37,222 nt of DNA from CAYFHQ01 sp964342805 (lineage in GTDB: Bacteria > Bacillota > Clostridia > Peptostreptococcales > Acidaminobacteraceae), in contig CAYFHQ010000026.1 of assembly GCA_964342805.1 (NCBI GenBank), forward strand, positions 1 through 37,222, in the 5' to 3' direction. Both the position numbers and the translations under genes were made by a program. Positions within the stretch are counted from its first letter, which is position 1, and each line of letters opens with the position of its first letter. Under the pieces are notes generated by a model. The model saw only the letters and a program-made list of their open reading frames with translations, searched no databases and was not told the origin of the DNA. This document shows positions 30,110 to 37,222 of the stretch, in pieces.

Positions 30110-30201
30110 CCGATACGCCCATCCCTACCCAATAGCCTAAGTCCAGTAATAGCCTGGCGCTAGAGCGCATTTTATACAATGGTATACCAAAGGAGAAAAT
30201 C

Positions 30202-30885
30202 ATGGCTGTGACATTTAAAAATGATTGGGTTGACGTTCTCGAAGGAGAATTTGACAAGCCCTACTACGCCCAGTTGCGGGCCTTTTTAAAAGAAGAATAT
30301 GGGTCGACGACCATCTACCCCACCATGCACGATATATTTAATGCCCTCCACTACACGGCCTACAAGGACGTAAAAGTAGTGATCTTGGGTCAGGACCCCT
30401 ACCACGGACCGGGTCAAGCCCATGGCCTCAGCTTTTCCGTTCGACCTGGCGTGCCTGCCCCACCTTCCTTGGTCAATATCTATAAGGAACTCAAGGAAGA
30501 CTTGGGCTGCCCTATTCCCAGCCATGGCTACCTGGAGGCATGGGCCAAGCAAGGCGTCCTCCTCCTCAACACGGTCCTAACAGTCCGGGCCCGTCAAGCA
30601 GGTTCCCATAGGGGCAAGGGTTGGGAGACCTTTACGGACACGGTTATCGAGCACCTGGCCATGCGAGACCAACCCATGGTATTTATCCTATGGGGGAAGA
30701 ACGCCCAGTCCAAGGAGCGTCTGATTCGCAAGGGGCAGGCCAACCACCTGATTTTGAAGGCCCCCCACCCGTCGCCCTTGTCCTCTTATCGGGGCTTCTT
30801 TGGGTCCAAGCCCTTCTCCAAGGCCAATGCATTTTTGCAGGCTACGGGGAGCGAGGTGGTTGACTGGACCCTTGGTGACTTGTAA
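30202..30885 (+). CDS. ung: Uracil-DNA glycosylase, family 1
   Basis: Removes uracil from DNA as the first step of base-excision repair. 227 aa, normal length. Seen: the catalytic water-activating motif GQDPYHGPGQAHGLSFSV, the PPSLVNIYKEL Pro-rich loop, GVLLLNTVLTV, FILWGKNAQSK, and the Leu-loop HPSPLSSYRGFFG. ATG follows AAAGGAG. A TACAAT box at 30175-30180 is the likely -10, preceded by the palindrome GCGCTAGAGCGC. Terminator right after the stop. Confidence 0.97.
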   Translation: MAVTFKNDWVDVLEGEFDKPYYAQLRAFLKEEYGSTTIYPTMHDIFNALHYTAYKDVKVVILGQDPYHGPGQAHGLSFSVRPGVPAPPSLVNIYKELKEDLGCPIPSHGYLEAWAKQGVLLLNTVLTVRARQAGSHRGKGWETFTDTVIEHLAMRDQPMVFILWGKNAQSKERLIRKGQANHLILKAPHPSPLSSYRGFFGSKPFSKANAFLQATGSEVVDWTLGDL

Positions 30886-30892
30886 ATCAAGA

Positions 30893-30936
30893 AAGCACTG
30901 CCCATGGAAAATCATTTCCTAAGGCAGTGCTTTTTT
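30893..30936. terminator. Bidirectional terminator after ung
   Basis: AAGCACTGCC / GGCAGTGCTT (30893-30902, 30923-30932), then TTTT on the plus strand; on the minus strand the stem is followed by TCTTGATT. Converging gene ends at 30885 and 30940. Confidence 0.8.
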
Positions 30937-30939
30937 ACG

Positions 30940-32040
30940 TTAGTCTTGCTGTATTACAACTAGGGTGTCACTGTCAGGCAAGTAATGAATCCCTTGTCCA
31001 TCAATGTGATCCACATGTTTGCCATCCTCTGTCCGGTAGACCTCATAACCACTTTCCATCAAGGAACCCGTGATGGCATAGGTTTTCGTAACCTCTTCAA
31101 GGGAACTCGCTTGGTCCATCTTTATGGATAGGAAGTCATTCATTTTCAAGTGGTGTAGACTGATTTTATTGGGTAGTTGGTCTGCTAGAAACAAGCCACT
31201 AGCAAAACTCTGTAACTGTTGGTAGGGCTCAATTGGAGTGACATGCTCTCTACCTGCCCGTAGGTTCTTCTCTACTTGCAGTCGTTTCCCATGATGATCA
31301 CCAGAAACAACCATGTGAATTCCTTGGTCATCAAGACCAATCGACTCAATCGAAAATGCTCTATCAAGTCCCTGCACCTGCACTGGTTCAGATGAACCCA
31401 GCCCATCTTCGACAAATAAATGATCGGCATGGACACAGAGCAAGTGAGACCGCATAGGCTCTTGTTTGTCACCCGTAGGACGGTCAACTCTGAATAGGTA
31501 GGGGCCTGAATATGCATTTCCTTTTGGTGTCACATATTCCACTCTAGACCCTGGATCAAACACATGTTCAACCACTATGCCAGTCTCAATCCCTTTAGCA
31601 ACAAAATGCCGTAGCTCCGTGTTTAATGAGTCCCCGTCTTCTATAGAGAAAAAGAAAACATCCTTATACAAGTGACTTGCAGCCATCAACCTACACTCCT
31701 CACCTAGGTTTGGGTCAACACGCGTGACTTTTTCTAGCCATGGAGCATTTTCCAATAACTTATATGCAGTAAATCTTACAAGCCCAGTCTCCAAGCGACT
31801 TTTCACCACAATATGTTGGTTATCATCACAAGTGGTAACTGCTGGTTGGCTTACGCTAATGAGATCAAGTACGGATTCATACTGATCAGAACACACATGT
31901 CCATCAATTGTGTATACTCCTATGGCTTCATGGATCCCTTCCTCGTTGCTTAAAAGATAGGTGATCATATGTTGCCCTTTCACTTGCAAGGGTTGTATAA
32001 ACTCATCTGCTTTATTGGGTTTGTAGAAAATTGTCTTCAT
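30940..32040 (-). CDS. Hypothetical protein, 366 aa, possibly beta-propeller-like
   Basis: No signal peptide or membrane segment; predicted cytoplasmic. No family recognised. The sequence has recurring short strands separated by turns (for example YLLSNEEGIHEAIGVYTI, FFFSIEDGD, LLCVHADHLFVEDG, IHMVVSGDHHG, YEVYRTEDGKHVDHI), which recalls a beta-propeller or repeat-rich beta protein. The ATG follows GAGGTTAAG. Its codon use is closer to an average, A/T-leaning gene than to the PTS operon. Stands alone between ung and the broken toxin gene. Confidence 0.7.
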   Translation of the reverse strand: MKTIFYKPNKADEFIQPLQVKGQHMITYLLSNEEGIHEAIGVYTIDGHVCSDQYESVLDLISVSQPAVTTCDDNQHIVVKSRLETGLVRFTAYKLLENAPWLEKVTRVDPNLGEECRLMAASHLYKDVFFFSIEDGDSLNTELRHFVAKGIETGIVVEHVFDPGSRVEYVTPKGNAYSGPYLFRVDRPTGDKQEPMRSHLLCVHADHLFVEDGLGSSEPVQVQGLDRAFSIESIGLDDQGIHMVVSGDHHGKRLQVEKNLRAGREHVTPIEPYQQLQSFASGLFLADQLPNKISLHHLKMNDFLSIKMDQASSLEEVTKTYAITGSLMESGYEVYRTEDGKHVDHIDGQGIHYLPDSDTLVVIQQD

Positions 32041-32075
32041 GACTTAACCTCGCGATCCGAATGCATGAGGATTCT

Positions 32076-33044
32076 TTATCTCTTAGTATACCAAGCATGG
32101 GTATCATAACGGAAGTTGTAAGAACCCGGATGATAGTGCTTGGCTTCCCATGTGTTACTTCTATCATCATCAAAGGCAGGAGATTTTGCTGCTGCCGCTA
32201 CCATCTTTGCTGATCCTCTTCCGCCAGGACAGTATACACCTTCCTTGTAACCATGTTTACCAAGTTTCATAATAGCTACTGCTGCAGGGAAGGTGATCGG
32301 CTCCACAATAGTAATCCCTCCACCTTTTCATCGGACTGCGAAGTAATACTTTGGATTACTGGAGCGATCAATTTCGACAGCGATCGTGATACCATCAGCT
32401 TTGATCTTGATTTCATCTTGATTCACGGAGTATGGATACAGGTATTGATCAACCGTAATTGCGATATCTGCAAAGGCTTGGTCAATTGTGCTCTTCGTAT
32501 GTTCAAAGGCAGTCTTGAATGCGTCAACAATACCATCCCACTTGGCAGACACTTCGTCCCAGTAGAAGGCAAGTACAGCAATTCCACCGATAGCCAGTAG
32601 GGCACCAATTATATCACCTACAGGAATAGGGCCATCAATGCCTGCTGCTGCCATTCCACTACCAATAGCCATAAGGGCATAACGTACGGCTGTAGGTAGG
32701 TTCAGAGCAACCAGTTCAGCATTAAGTACATCCAGCGGATTCGCAACCGTTGCACTCATCATGCTATACGATCGACTTGATCTCATTTCATACATGGAGT
32801 CATTAAAACCAACATTTTGGCGATGGAATGACTGTAGAGTAAAGTCCTTGTTTAGTTGCTCTTGGAACAAGGCTTTTGCTTCAGGAGTTAAGTTGTTGTA
32901 GATATCAATGGCAAACTTAGTGGGGTTGTCTTCCATCTCAGCCATTTTGCTCATGGCCATTGCTGGCTGGCTTACAATTGAAAATAGCATTGCAAAGCAG
33001 AGCATCAAGGATAGAAGGGATTTGATCGTTGTGTTCTTAAACAT
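32076..33044 (-). pseudogene. SAR2788-like putative secreted toxin, interrupted by in-frame TGA
   Basis: The first part (33044-32328) has AGAGGACAAA before its ATG, a Sec signal peptide (cleavage near AMA, residue about 30), an N-terminal helical stretch, a Gly/Ala-rich hydrophobic segment (DIIGALLAIGGIAVLAFYW) and ends NPKYYFAVR before TGA (32328-32330). The same frame then reads on, KGGGITIVEPITFPAAVA, IMKLGKHGY and finally YHPGSYNFRYDTHAWYTKR to 32076. By recollection the joined C-terminus (YYFA-x-R, GGG, P-I-T, A-x-x-x-L, H-x-P, H-x-x-Y) fits the SAR2788 family of putative toxins. Without the last 84 residues the active end would be missing, so it is probably inactive. No SECIS-like element is obvious, so selenocysteine is unlikely. 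Confidence 0.62.
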
Positions 33045-33285
33045 TTTGTCCTCTTTTCATTATGATCTTCCGAGTGGCCAACTCGATTTTGTTAACAAAG
33101 AGGATGTTACAACATTTTCCTTTGTGTTCATATATAATTTACACATTTCGACTCTGAGTCTGTATATTTGAACCAACTTTTGGCACAAGAACCCGTGTTT
33201 CAATTCTGAAAATGCCTATCACAATCGTGTTAAGACATATTGCTCTATAGCGCCACCAAACATAAAAAACCTACTATCAAGATAA

Positions 33286-33314
33286 AGAAAAACCGCCAGC
33301 CTTCCAACTGACGG
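33286..33314 (-). terminator. Terminator of the 33.3-kb membrane-anchored gene
   Basis: Minus strand: CCGTCAG / CTGGCGG (33308-33314, 33293-33299), one G-T wobble, then TTTTTC. 11 bp after the stop at 33325. The stretch 33045-33285 upstream shows no gene; it should contain the promoter of the toxin-like gene. Confidence 0.75.
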
Positions 33315-33324
33315 TCCACAATCC

Positions 33325-33846
33325 CTACTCCACAACCTCATAAATCAACTTATCCCCTTCATACCAAACCGCCACCACATGTATCCGGTGAACCTCCACA
33401 GGCACCTCATTCTCTATAATTTCAAGGATACGGTCTTCTGTCAGGAAATGGACTGCCTCAACAATAACCCTCCGGGACCCATCGTCTTCTTTGGACCCCA
33501 CTCCCATAGCTAGGATTTGGGTGTCCATGAAGTCATTGTGGTTTTCCAGTTTTCCAAGCAAGTTTTGTGGCATGTCCGGGTGTTTCAAGGTATGCAGGTC
33601 TCCAGTGACCTTAAAGTCTACCTGCCTACTGACTACCTTAAGTGTATTCTGAACCAGGTCCAGCTGGCCCAGGGCAACCTGCTTTTGAAATTCACCATGC
33701 TGACCTAGGGCTTCTCCAGTGAGGGTCCTTTCCAATGTTAGAATTTGATTTTCCAGGCTTTGAACCTTGATATACTGGCTGACACCAAAGATCAAGACCA
33801 CAACCATGGTGACGACCATGATACCATGAATGGTTTTTGACTGCAT
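33325..33846 (-). CDS. Membrane-anchored protein of unknown function
   Basis: 173 aa. One N-terminal hydrophobic segment (GIMVVTMVVVLIFGV, residues about 8-23) followed by a likely coiled coil (SLENQILTLERTL) and an extracellular domain of about 125 residues, mixed alpha/beta in look, ending VVAVWYEGDKLIYEVVE. No family recognised. The ATG follows GAGAAGGGA. Flanked by terminators, so a single-gene transcript. Confidence 0.72.
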   Translation of the reverse strand: MQSKTIHGIMVVTMVVVLIFGVSQYIKVQSLENQILTLERTLTGEALGQHGEFQKQVALGQLDLVQNTLKVVSRQVDFKVTGDLHTLKHPDMPQNLLGKLENHNDFMDTQILAMGVGSKEDDGSRRVIVEAVHFLTEDRILEIIENEVPVEVHRIHVVAVWYEGDKLIYEVVE

Positions 33847-33954
33847 GATTTATCCCTTCTCACAGGTGTGTCATGATGTGGTCATTTTCTTATAACTTAC
33901 ACCCACATCCCTTTCCCTCATTATAGTCTGATTTCCAGTCTATTGAAATAGGAA

Positions 33955-33980
33955 GAGCACCCTGCGTTCACAGGGTGCTC
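33955..33980 (-). terminator. Terminator of the GH31 gene
   Basis: Perfect 10-bp stem GAGCACCCTG / CAGGGTGCTC (33955-33964, 33971-33980), 6-nt loop, then a TTCCTATTTC stretch on the minus strand; 19 bp after the stop. Confidence 0.7.
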
Positions 33981-33998
33981 GTTTCTACGTCAATACTC

Positions 33999-36900
33999 CT
34001 ATAACAGGACCACCTGCACATGGTTCTCTCCCCAAGGCTCCTCTACCGGTGTCACATCTTCCCCATTAACCTTGACCCTCTGGTAGGGTCGTGTCAATGC
34101 AAGGGCTGCACCGTCTACTTGGCCTGACGTGGTCACTTGTATGTCTGTCCCTGCCACGTCAGCTTGGGCCTCAAGGGTCAATTCGTTGCCCATATCATCG
34201 GTAAATGTGTACCGCTCAAAAGATGCGCCCGTCACCACAAATGTCAGTCGTCCGTAACGATCCAACTTCGAGCCGACGCTGTCACCCAGCTGGCCGCCCT
34301 CTTTCATATTGAGGGGGACCACAGTGTTTTCTGGTACAAAAACGGGGATCTGGTCCATGCCTGCAGTCACAGAAACAGTTTGTCCACCCTTGTACCAGGT
34401 GTTATCAAATAAATGCCACCAGTTGCCTTCGGGCAAGTACACGCTCTTTTCCCTTGCACCCTCTTCAATAACCGGTGCAATGAGCAGCTTTCTGCCAAAT
34501 CGATATTGGTCCCACATATTGTGCGTCTTAGGATCAGCCCCATTGTCTAGAACCATGGCCCGCATGAGGGGCTGGCCTTCCTTGACTGCCTGTAAAGACT
34601 CCTCATAGATATAAGGCAGGAGGGTCATACGGACATTGGCAAAGTAACGATAGGCCGACAGGGCCCTCTGGTCCCCTGACCGGTCTGCAATATTCCAAGG
34701 GGTCCGGTCTTGGTTGAGTTCTGCCTTACTCTCCGCATGGTACTGCATAATGGGACAGAAGGTCGCCATTTGGGCAGACCGGATAAAGAGTTCAGCCGTG
34801 GGTACGTCTCCACTGAAGCCTCCCAGGTCCCAGCCCCAGAAGATCACACCGGACAGGCCTGCGGAAAGACCCGCCAACATGCTTCGTTTAAAGGCGTCAA
34901 AGGTGGACCGTTCGTCCCCTGCCCAGTGGGCGGGAAACTCCTGGGCACCCATGTAGCCTGCCCTTGAGAAGGTAATGCCGTCGTTTTGCTGGGCAAAGTC
35001 ATAGTAGGCCTTCACATAGTCATTGGGGTAGGCGTTGCGCATGGTCAGGCCTGTTCGGCCGTCGGCAAACTGCAAGTCCCTACCAAATACAAACTCTCCT
35101 CCGTCGGTTTTGAAGCCGTCAACCTTGAGGTCGTCAATGAGGTATTGGCGTTTGTCAAACCACCACTGCTTGGCCTCTTCATTGGAAAAGTCCATGAGCA
35201 GGCTGTCCTTAAACCAACCCTCAGGCATTCGAAAGGGCCGTCCGTCAGGGTGGGTCACCCCGTAGCCCCTTTCCACAAACCGTTTTTCGTCATAATTTTT
35301 CTGTAGGTGGTGGAGGCTACTTATCTGCTTGATTATTGGAATTTGCCACAGGACACATTTGAGGTCGTTGTCGTGGAGGTGGTTGACCATACCCTTGGGA
35401 TCAGGCCACCGTCCCCACTCTGGGAAGGTGTATTCCCCGTAGGTGTGGGCTCCTCCGTCCCGCTTTTCCTCATAAATGGCGTCGTTAAAAATGTAGAAAG
35501 TCGCCTCGTCGCTCCAGGCCTCTATGACCAATACCGTTGAAGGAATATCATGGTGTTTGGTCAGGGCCACCTGTTTGCGGACCTCTTCTTCACTATCCCA
35601 GTTGTTGCTGGACATCCAGGGGCCCAGGGCCCATTTAGGAACCATCTTGGGGCTACCTGTGTTGTGGTGGAGTTTACTGACTTGGTCCGTCAGACTCCCC
35701 GTTGCCACAAGACCCTTTAGGACACCACACTCCGCCCCCATTTGAACCCCGGAGTCATTGAACTGGAACCAGGAGTAAGGATCGGTGTGGAGCTTAAGAC
35801 CATACTTGGCCGTGGTATAAAAGAGGGGCATGGGGATGTAGGTCCTTACCCCCTGGTCCTTGTACTGGTTATAGACAAACTGGTCCACAAAGGACCCTCG
35901 CTGGTTGAGGGCGTTGTAGCGTTCTCCAAGACCATACACGGCTTCACTACCCATAAGGAGACCCAGGCGAATGTCTTTGACATGGCCGTCTATCAAGCCT
36001 AAGCTAGGTGGGTTGTCCCCGTCCACTTGCAGGACAGGTTGACCCTCCTTGGTTACTGTAAGGGCAAAGGGGCTTTGGCGGTAGGCCACGTGGAAAACAC
36101 CCATTTTTATGGACTGCCAGTCTCTTTGTCCTTCCAGGTCTACATGGCCCTCCAGGTTTCCATTCGAGTCTGAATCTCCATGATGTGCTAGACCTCTTAG
36201 GTGGTCATGGGACTTGGCTTGGTCCAGGACCCACTCCAGGTCCTCACCACTGGCCTCCAGGCCAAGGTGGACACCCTTTCCATAGAAGTGGATGGCCTCC
36301 TGGTCGGCGGTCAGCGACTCAAGGTCACTGAGTACCCGGGTTACCCCCACGGTGTAGGCGAAGAATTCCGTCTGGACCTGGGGTCTCTTGGCAAACCGAA
36401 AGGCATAGGAAACTTGCACCTCAGGCGGTTGAGGTGCAAGGGCAAAGGTCCACCGGTTCTGGAGGTAGTCTCCCTGGAGGACCTCCTCTTGACCCTTGAT
36501 GGTTACCAGCATTTCAACAGGCTGGTCCCTGTGGTGGGGAACCGCCTGAACATCCAGGACAACGCAATCGTTTGCATAAACTTGCAAAGGATGCCGCTGG
36601 CAGGCCAAGGGCTCGTAGCGGTTGCCATTGCCCTCGGGCTGGTGGAGGAGGAAGTAGTCCGATAACTGGCCGAGGTCTTCTAATTTATGTCCAATGAGCT
36701 TGTTAAGCCAGTGAATAGGCTGGCTTGAATCATCAGTCTTTTTACAGCTAAAGAGGAGCTTTCTAGCCAGGTCGTAAGACCCCTGTTCCACATAATATAG
36801 GGCCAGTAGGAGTCGTTCATGGTCAGAAGTCCCCTCGTCAAAGGCTCTTTCCTTGAGGACCTTGACGGCTTCCACCAAGACCAGGTCTTCTGGTTCAAAC

Positions 36901-37222
36901 AAACCGAAGGGTACACAGGCCAAAAGGGTGTCAAACCGTAGGTTCTCTTTGGTATGGTCAGAAACCACCATGCCCCCTGCTATGAAGGTGTCAAAGACAT
37001 AGGCCCGAAGGTCACGGATAATCTGACCCAGGGCAGGGTCTTTGATATAGAGGTTGGCCCTCCGAAGGGCCCCGTAAACCAGGCCAATGGAAGAGGTATG
37101 GTAGACTGTGTCTTCTGAAAAACAAAGGGACGGACCGGCGGGTTTTGGCTTGGTCTTTATGTCAGCCAAGACCGGGTCAAGCTGGGGATTGTCGAAAACC
37201 CTGCCGTCGTCTTTAGCCAAGG
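33999..37222 (-). CDS. GH31 glycoside hydrolase with extra N-terminal helical domain (partial, runs off window)
   Basis: At least 1073 codons; the frame is open at the window edge and the first in-frame start seen is a TTG with no ribosome site, so the 5' end is probably missing. Residues about 40-210 (HTSSIGLVYGALRRANLYIKD, IAGGMVVSDHT, NLRFDTLLACVPFGLFEPED) look like the C-terminal half of a GH15-type alpha/alpha barrel. The rest is GH31: beta-sandwich with YGLGERYNALNQRG, WALGPWMSSNNWDSEEE, nucleophile Asp in DGFKTDGGEF (near 35107), acid/base Asp in HWAGDERSTFDAF (near 34915), IFWGWDLGGFSGD. GH31 enzymes cut alpha-glucosides, alpha-xylosides or alpha-galactosides; K-T-D recalls alpha-xylosidases and relatives, but the substrate is open. 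Confidence 0.88.
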   Translation of the reverse strand, partial: LAKDDGRVFDNPQLDPVLADIKTKPKPAGPSLCFSEDTVYHTSSIGLVYGALRRANLYIKDPALGQIIRDLRAYVFDTFIAGGMVVSDHTKENLRFDTLLACVPFGLFEPEDLVLVEAVKVLKERAFDEGTSDHERLLLALYYVEQGSYDLARKLLFSCKKTDDSSQPIHWLNKLIGHKLEDLGQLSDYFLLHQPEGNGNRYEPLACQRHPLQVYANDCVVLDVQAVPHHRDQPVEMLVTIKGQEEVLQGDYLQNRWTFALAPQPPEVQVSYAFRFAKRPQVQTEFFAYTVGVTRVLSDLESLTADQEAIHFYGKGVHLGLEASGEDLEWVLDQAKSHDHLRGLAHHGDSDSNGNLEGHVDLEGQRDWQSIKMGVFHVAYRQSPFALTVTKEGQPVLQVDGDNPPSLGLIDGHVKDIRLGLLMGSEAVYGLGERYNALNQRGSFVDQFVYNQYKDQGVRTYIPMPLFYTTAKYGLKLHTDPYSWFQFNDSGVQMGAECGVLKGLVATGSLTDQVSKLHHNTGSPKMVPKWALGPWMSSNNWDSEEEVRKQVALTKHHDIPSTVLVIEAWSDEATFYIFNDAIYEEKRDGGAHTYGEYTFPEWGRWPDPKGMVNHLHDNDLKCVLWQIPIIKQISSLHHLQKNYDEKRFVERGYGVTHPDGRPFRMPEGWFKDSLLMDFSNEEAKQWWFDKRQYLIDDLKVDGFKTDGGEFVFGRDLQFADGRTGLTMRNAYPNDYVKAYYDFAQQNDGITFSRAGYMGAQEFPAHWAGDERSTFDAFKRSMLAGLSAGLSGVIFWGWDLGGFSGDVPTAELFIRSAQMATFCPIMQYHAESKAELNQDRTPWNIADRSGDQRALSAYRYFANVRMTLLPYIYEESLQAVKEGQPLMRAMVLDNGADPKTHNMWDQYRFGRKLLIAPVIEEGAREKSVYLPEGNWWHLFDNTWYKGGQTVSVTAGMDQIPVFVPENTVVPLNMKEGGQLGDSVGSKLDRYGRLTFVVTGASFERYTFTDDMGNELTLEAQADVAGTDIQVTTSGQVDGAALALTRPYQRVKVNGEDVTPVEEPWGENHVQVVLL

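Noticed and set aside
32320..32360. Selenocysteine reading of the TGA in the toxin-like gene
   Set aside because: No convincing bacterial SECIS hairpin directly after the TGA, and the residue before and after is not a known Sec site.

Overview
The window looks like a chromosomal segment of a mid-GC member of the Bacillota (Firmicutes), probably an anaerobic clostridial relative. The basis is indirect: strong AGGAGG-type ribosome binding sites, T-tract intrinsic terminators, a LevR-type PRD/sigma-54 activator, a Ser46-type HPr, and a DUF2975/YozG pair. No rRNA, tRNA, CRISPR array, transposase or phage gene was seen.

Layout. 1-3.7 kb: a membrane-anchored MsrA-MsrB fusion, then a minus-strand HicA-HicB-SecB-like module that looks like a toxin-antitoxin-chaperone system, and a small secreted protein. 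3.7-13.5 kb: an 11-gene minus-strand operon, read from 13.5 kb downwards: HPr, BadF-type amino-sugar kinase, PTS IIB, PTS IIC, GH4 6-phospho-glycosidase, PTS IIA, MupG, NagA, NagB, a second HPr and Enzyme I. It imports and phosphorylates a beta-linked amino-sugar disaccharide (chitobiose and/or MurNAc-GlcNAc), cleaves it, and feeds the sugars to fructose-6-phosphate. A near-consensus sigma-54 promoter precedes the first HPr, TGCACAC repeats lie about 250-320 bp further upstream, and a LevR-family activator is encoded at 20.3-23.1 kb, so these probably form one regulatory circuit. 13.9-18.4 kb: a lipoprotein hydrolase; a second HicA-like module whose antitoxin seems to join a Phd-like and a HicB-like domain, with an odd leader; a DUF2975/YozG pair broken by an in-frame TAG; a P-loop kinase and an acetyltransferase. 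18.5-26.8 kb: a metallopeptidase lipoprotein, the LevR-like regulator, a MATE exporter, and a divergent S-adenosylhomocysteinase-like gene opposite a Crp/Fnr regulator.

26.8-30.1 kb holds the least familiar material. An HD hydrolase shares a GGACA-N2-TGTCC operator with the Crp/SAHH intergenic region, at the class II position of both promoters. Next come two paralogous 47-codon genes (39/47 identical) with near-identical promoter modules, each carrying a LysR-type box centred 65 bp upstream of the predicted start, and a LysR regulator beside the second copy. Between them, on the plus strand, lie two ungapped 121-nt copies of a structured RNA element (176-nt period) with compensatory base changes, joined by two hairpins and closed by an intrinsic terminator. 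I do not recognise this RNA or the 47-aa proteins; together they are the best candidate for an undescribed system here.

30.2-37.2 kb: uracil-DNA glycosylase, an unrecognised 366-aa protein, a SAR2788-like secreted toxin gene broken by an in-frame TGA, a membrane-anchored protein, and a large GH31 glycosidase running off the window edge.
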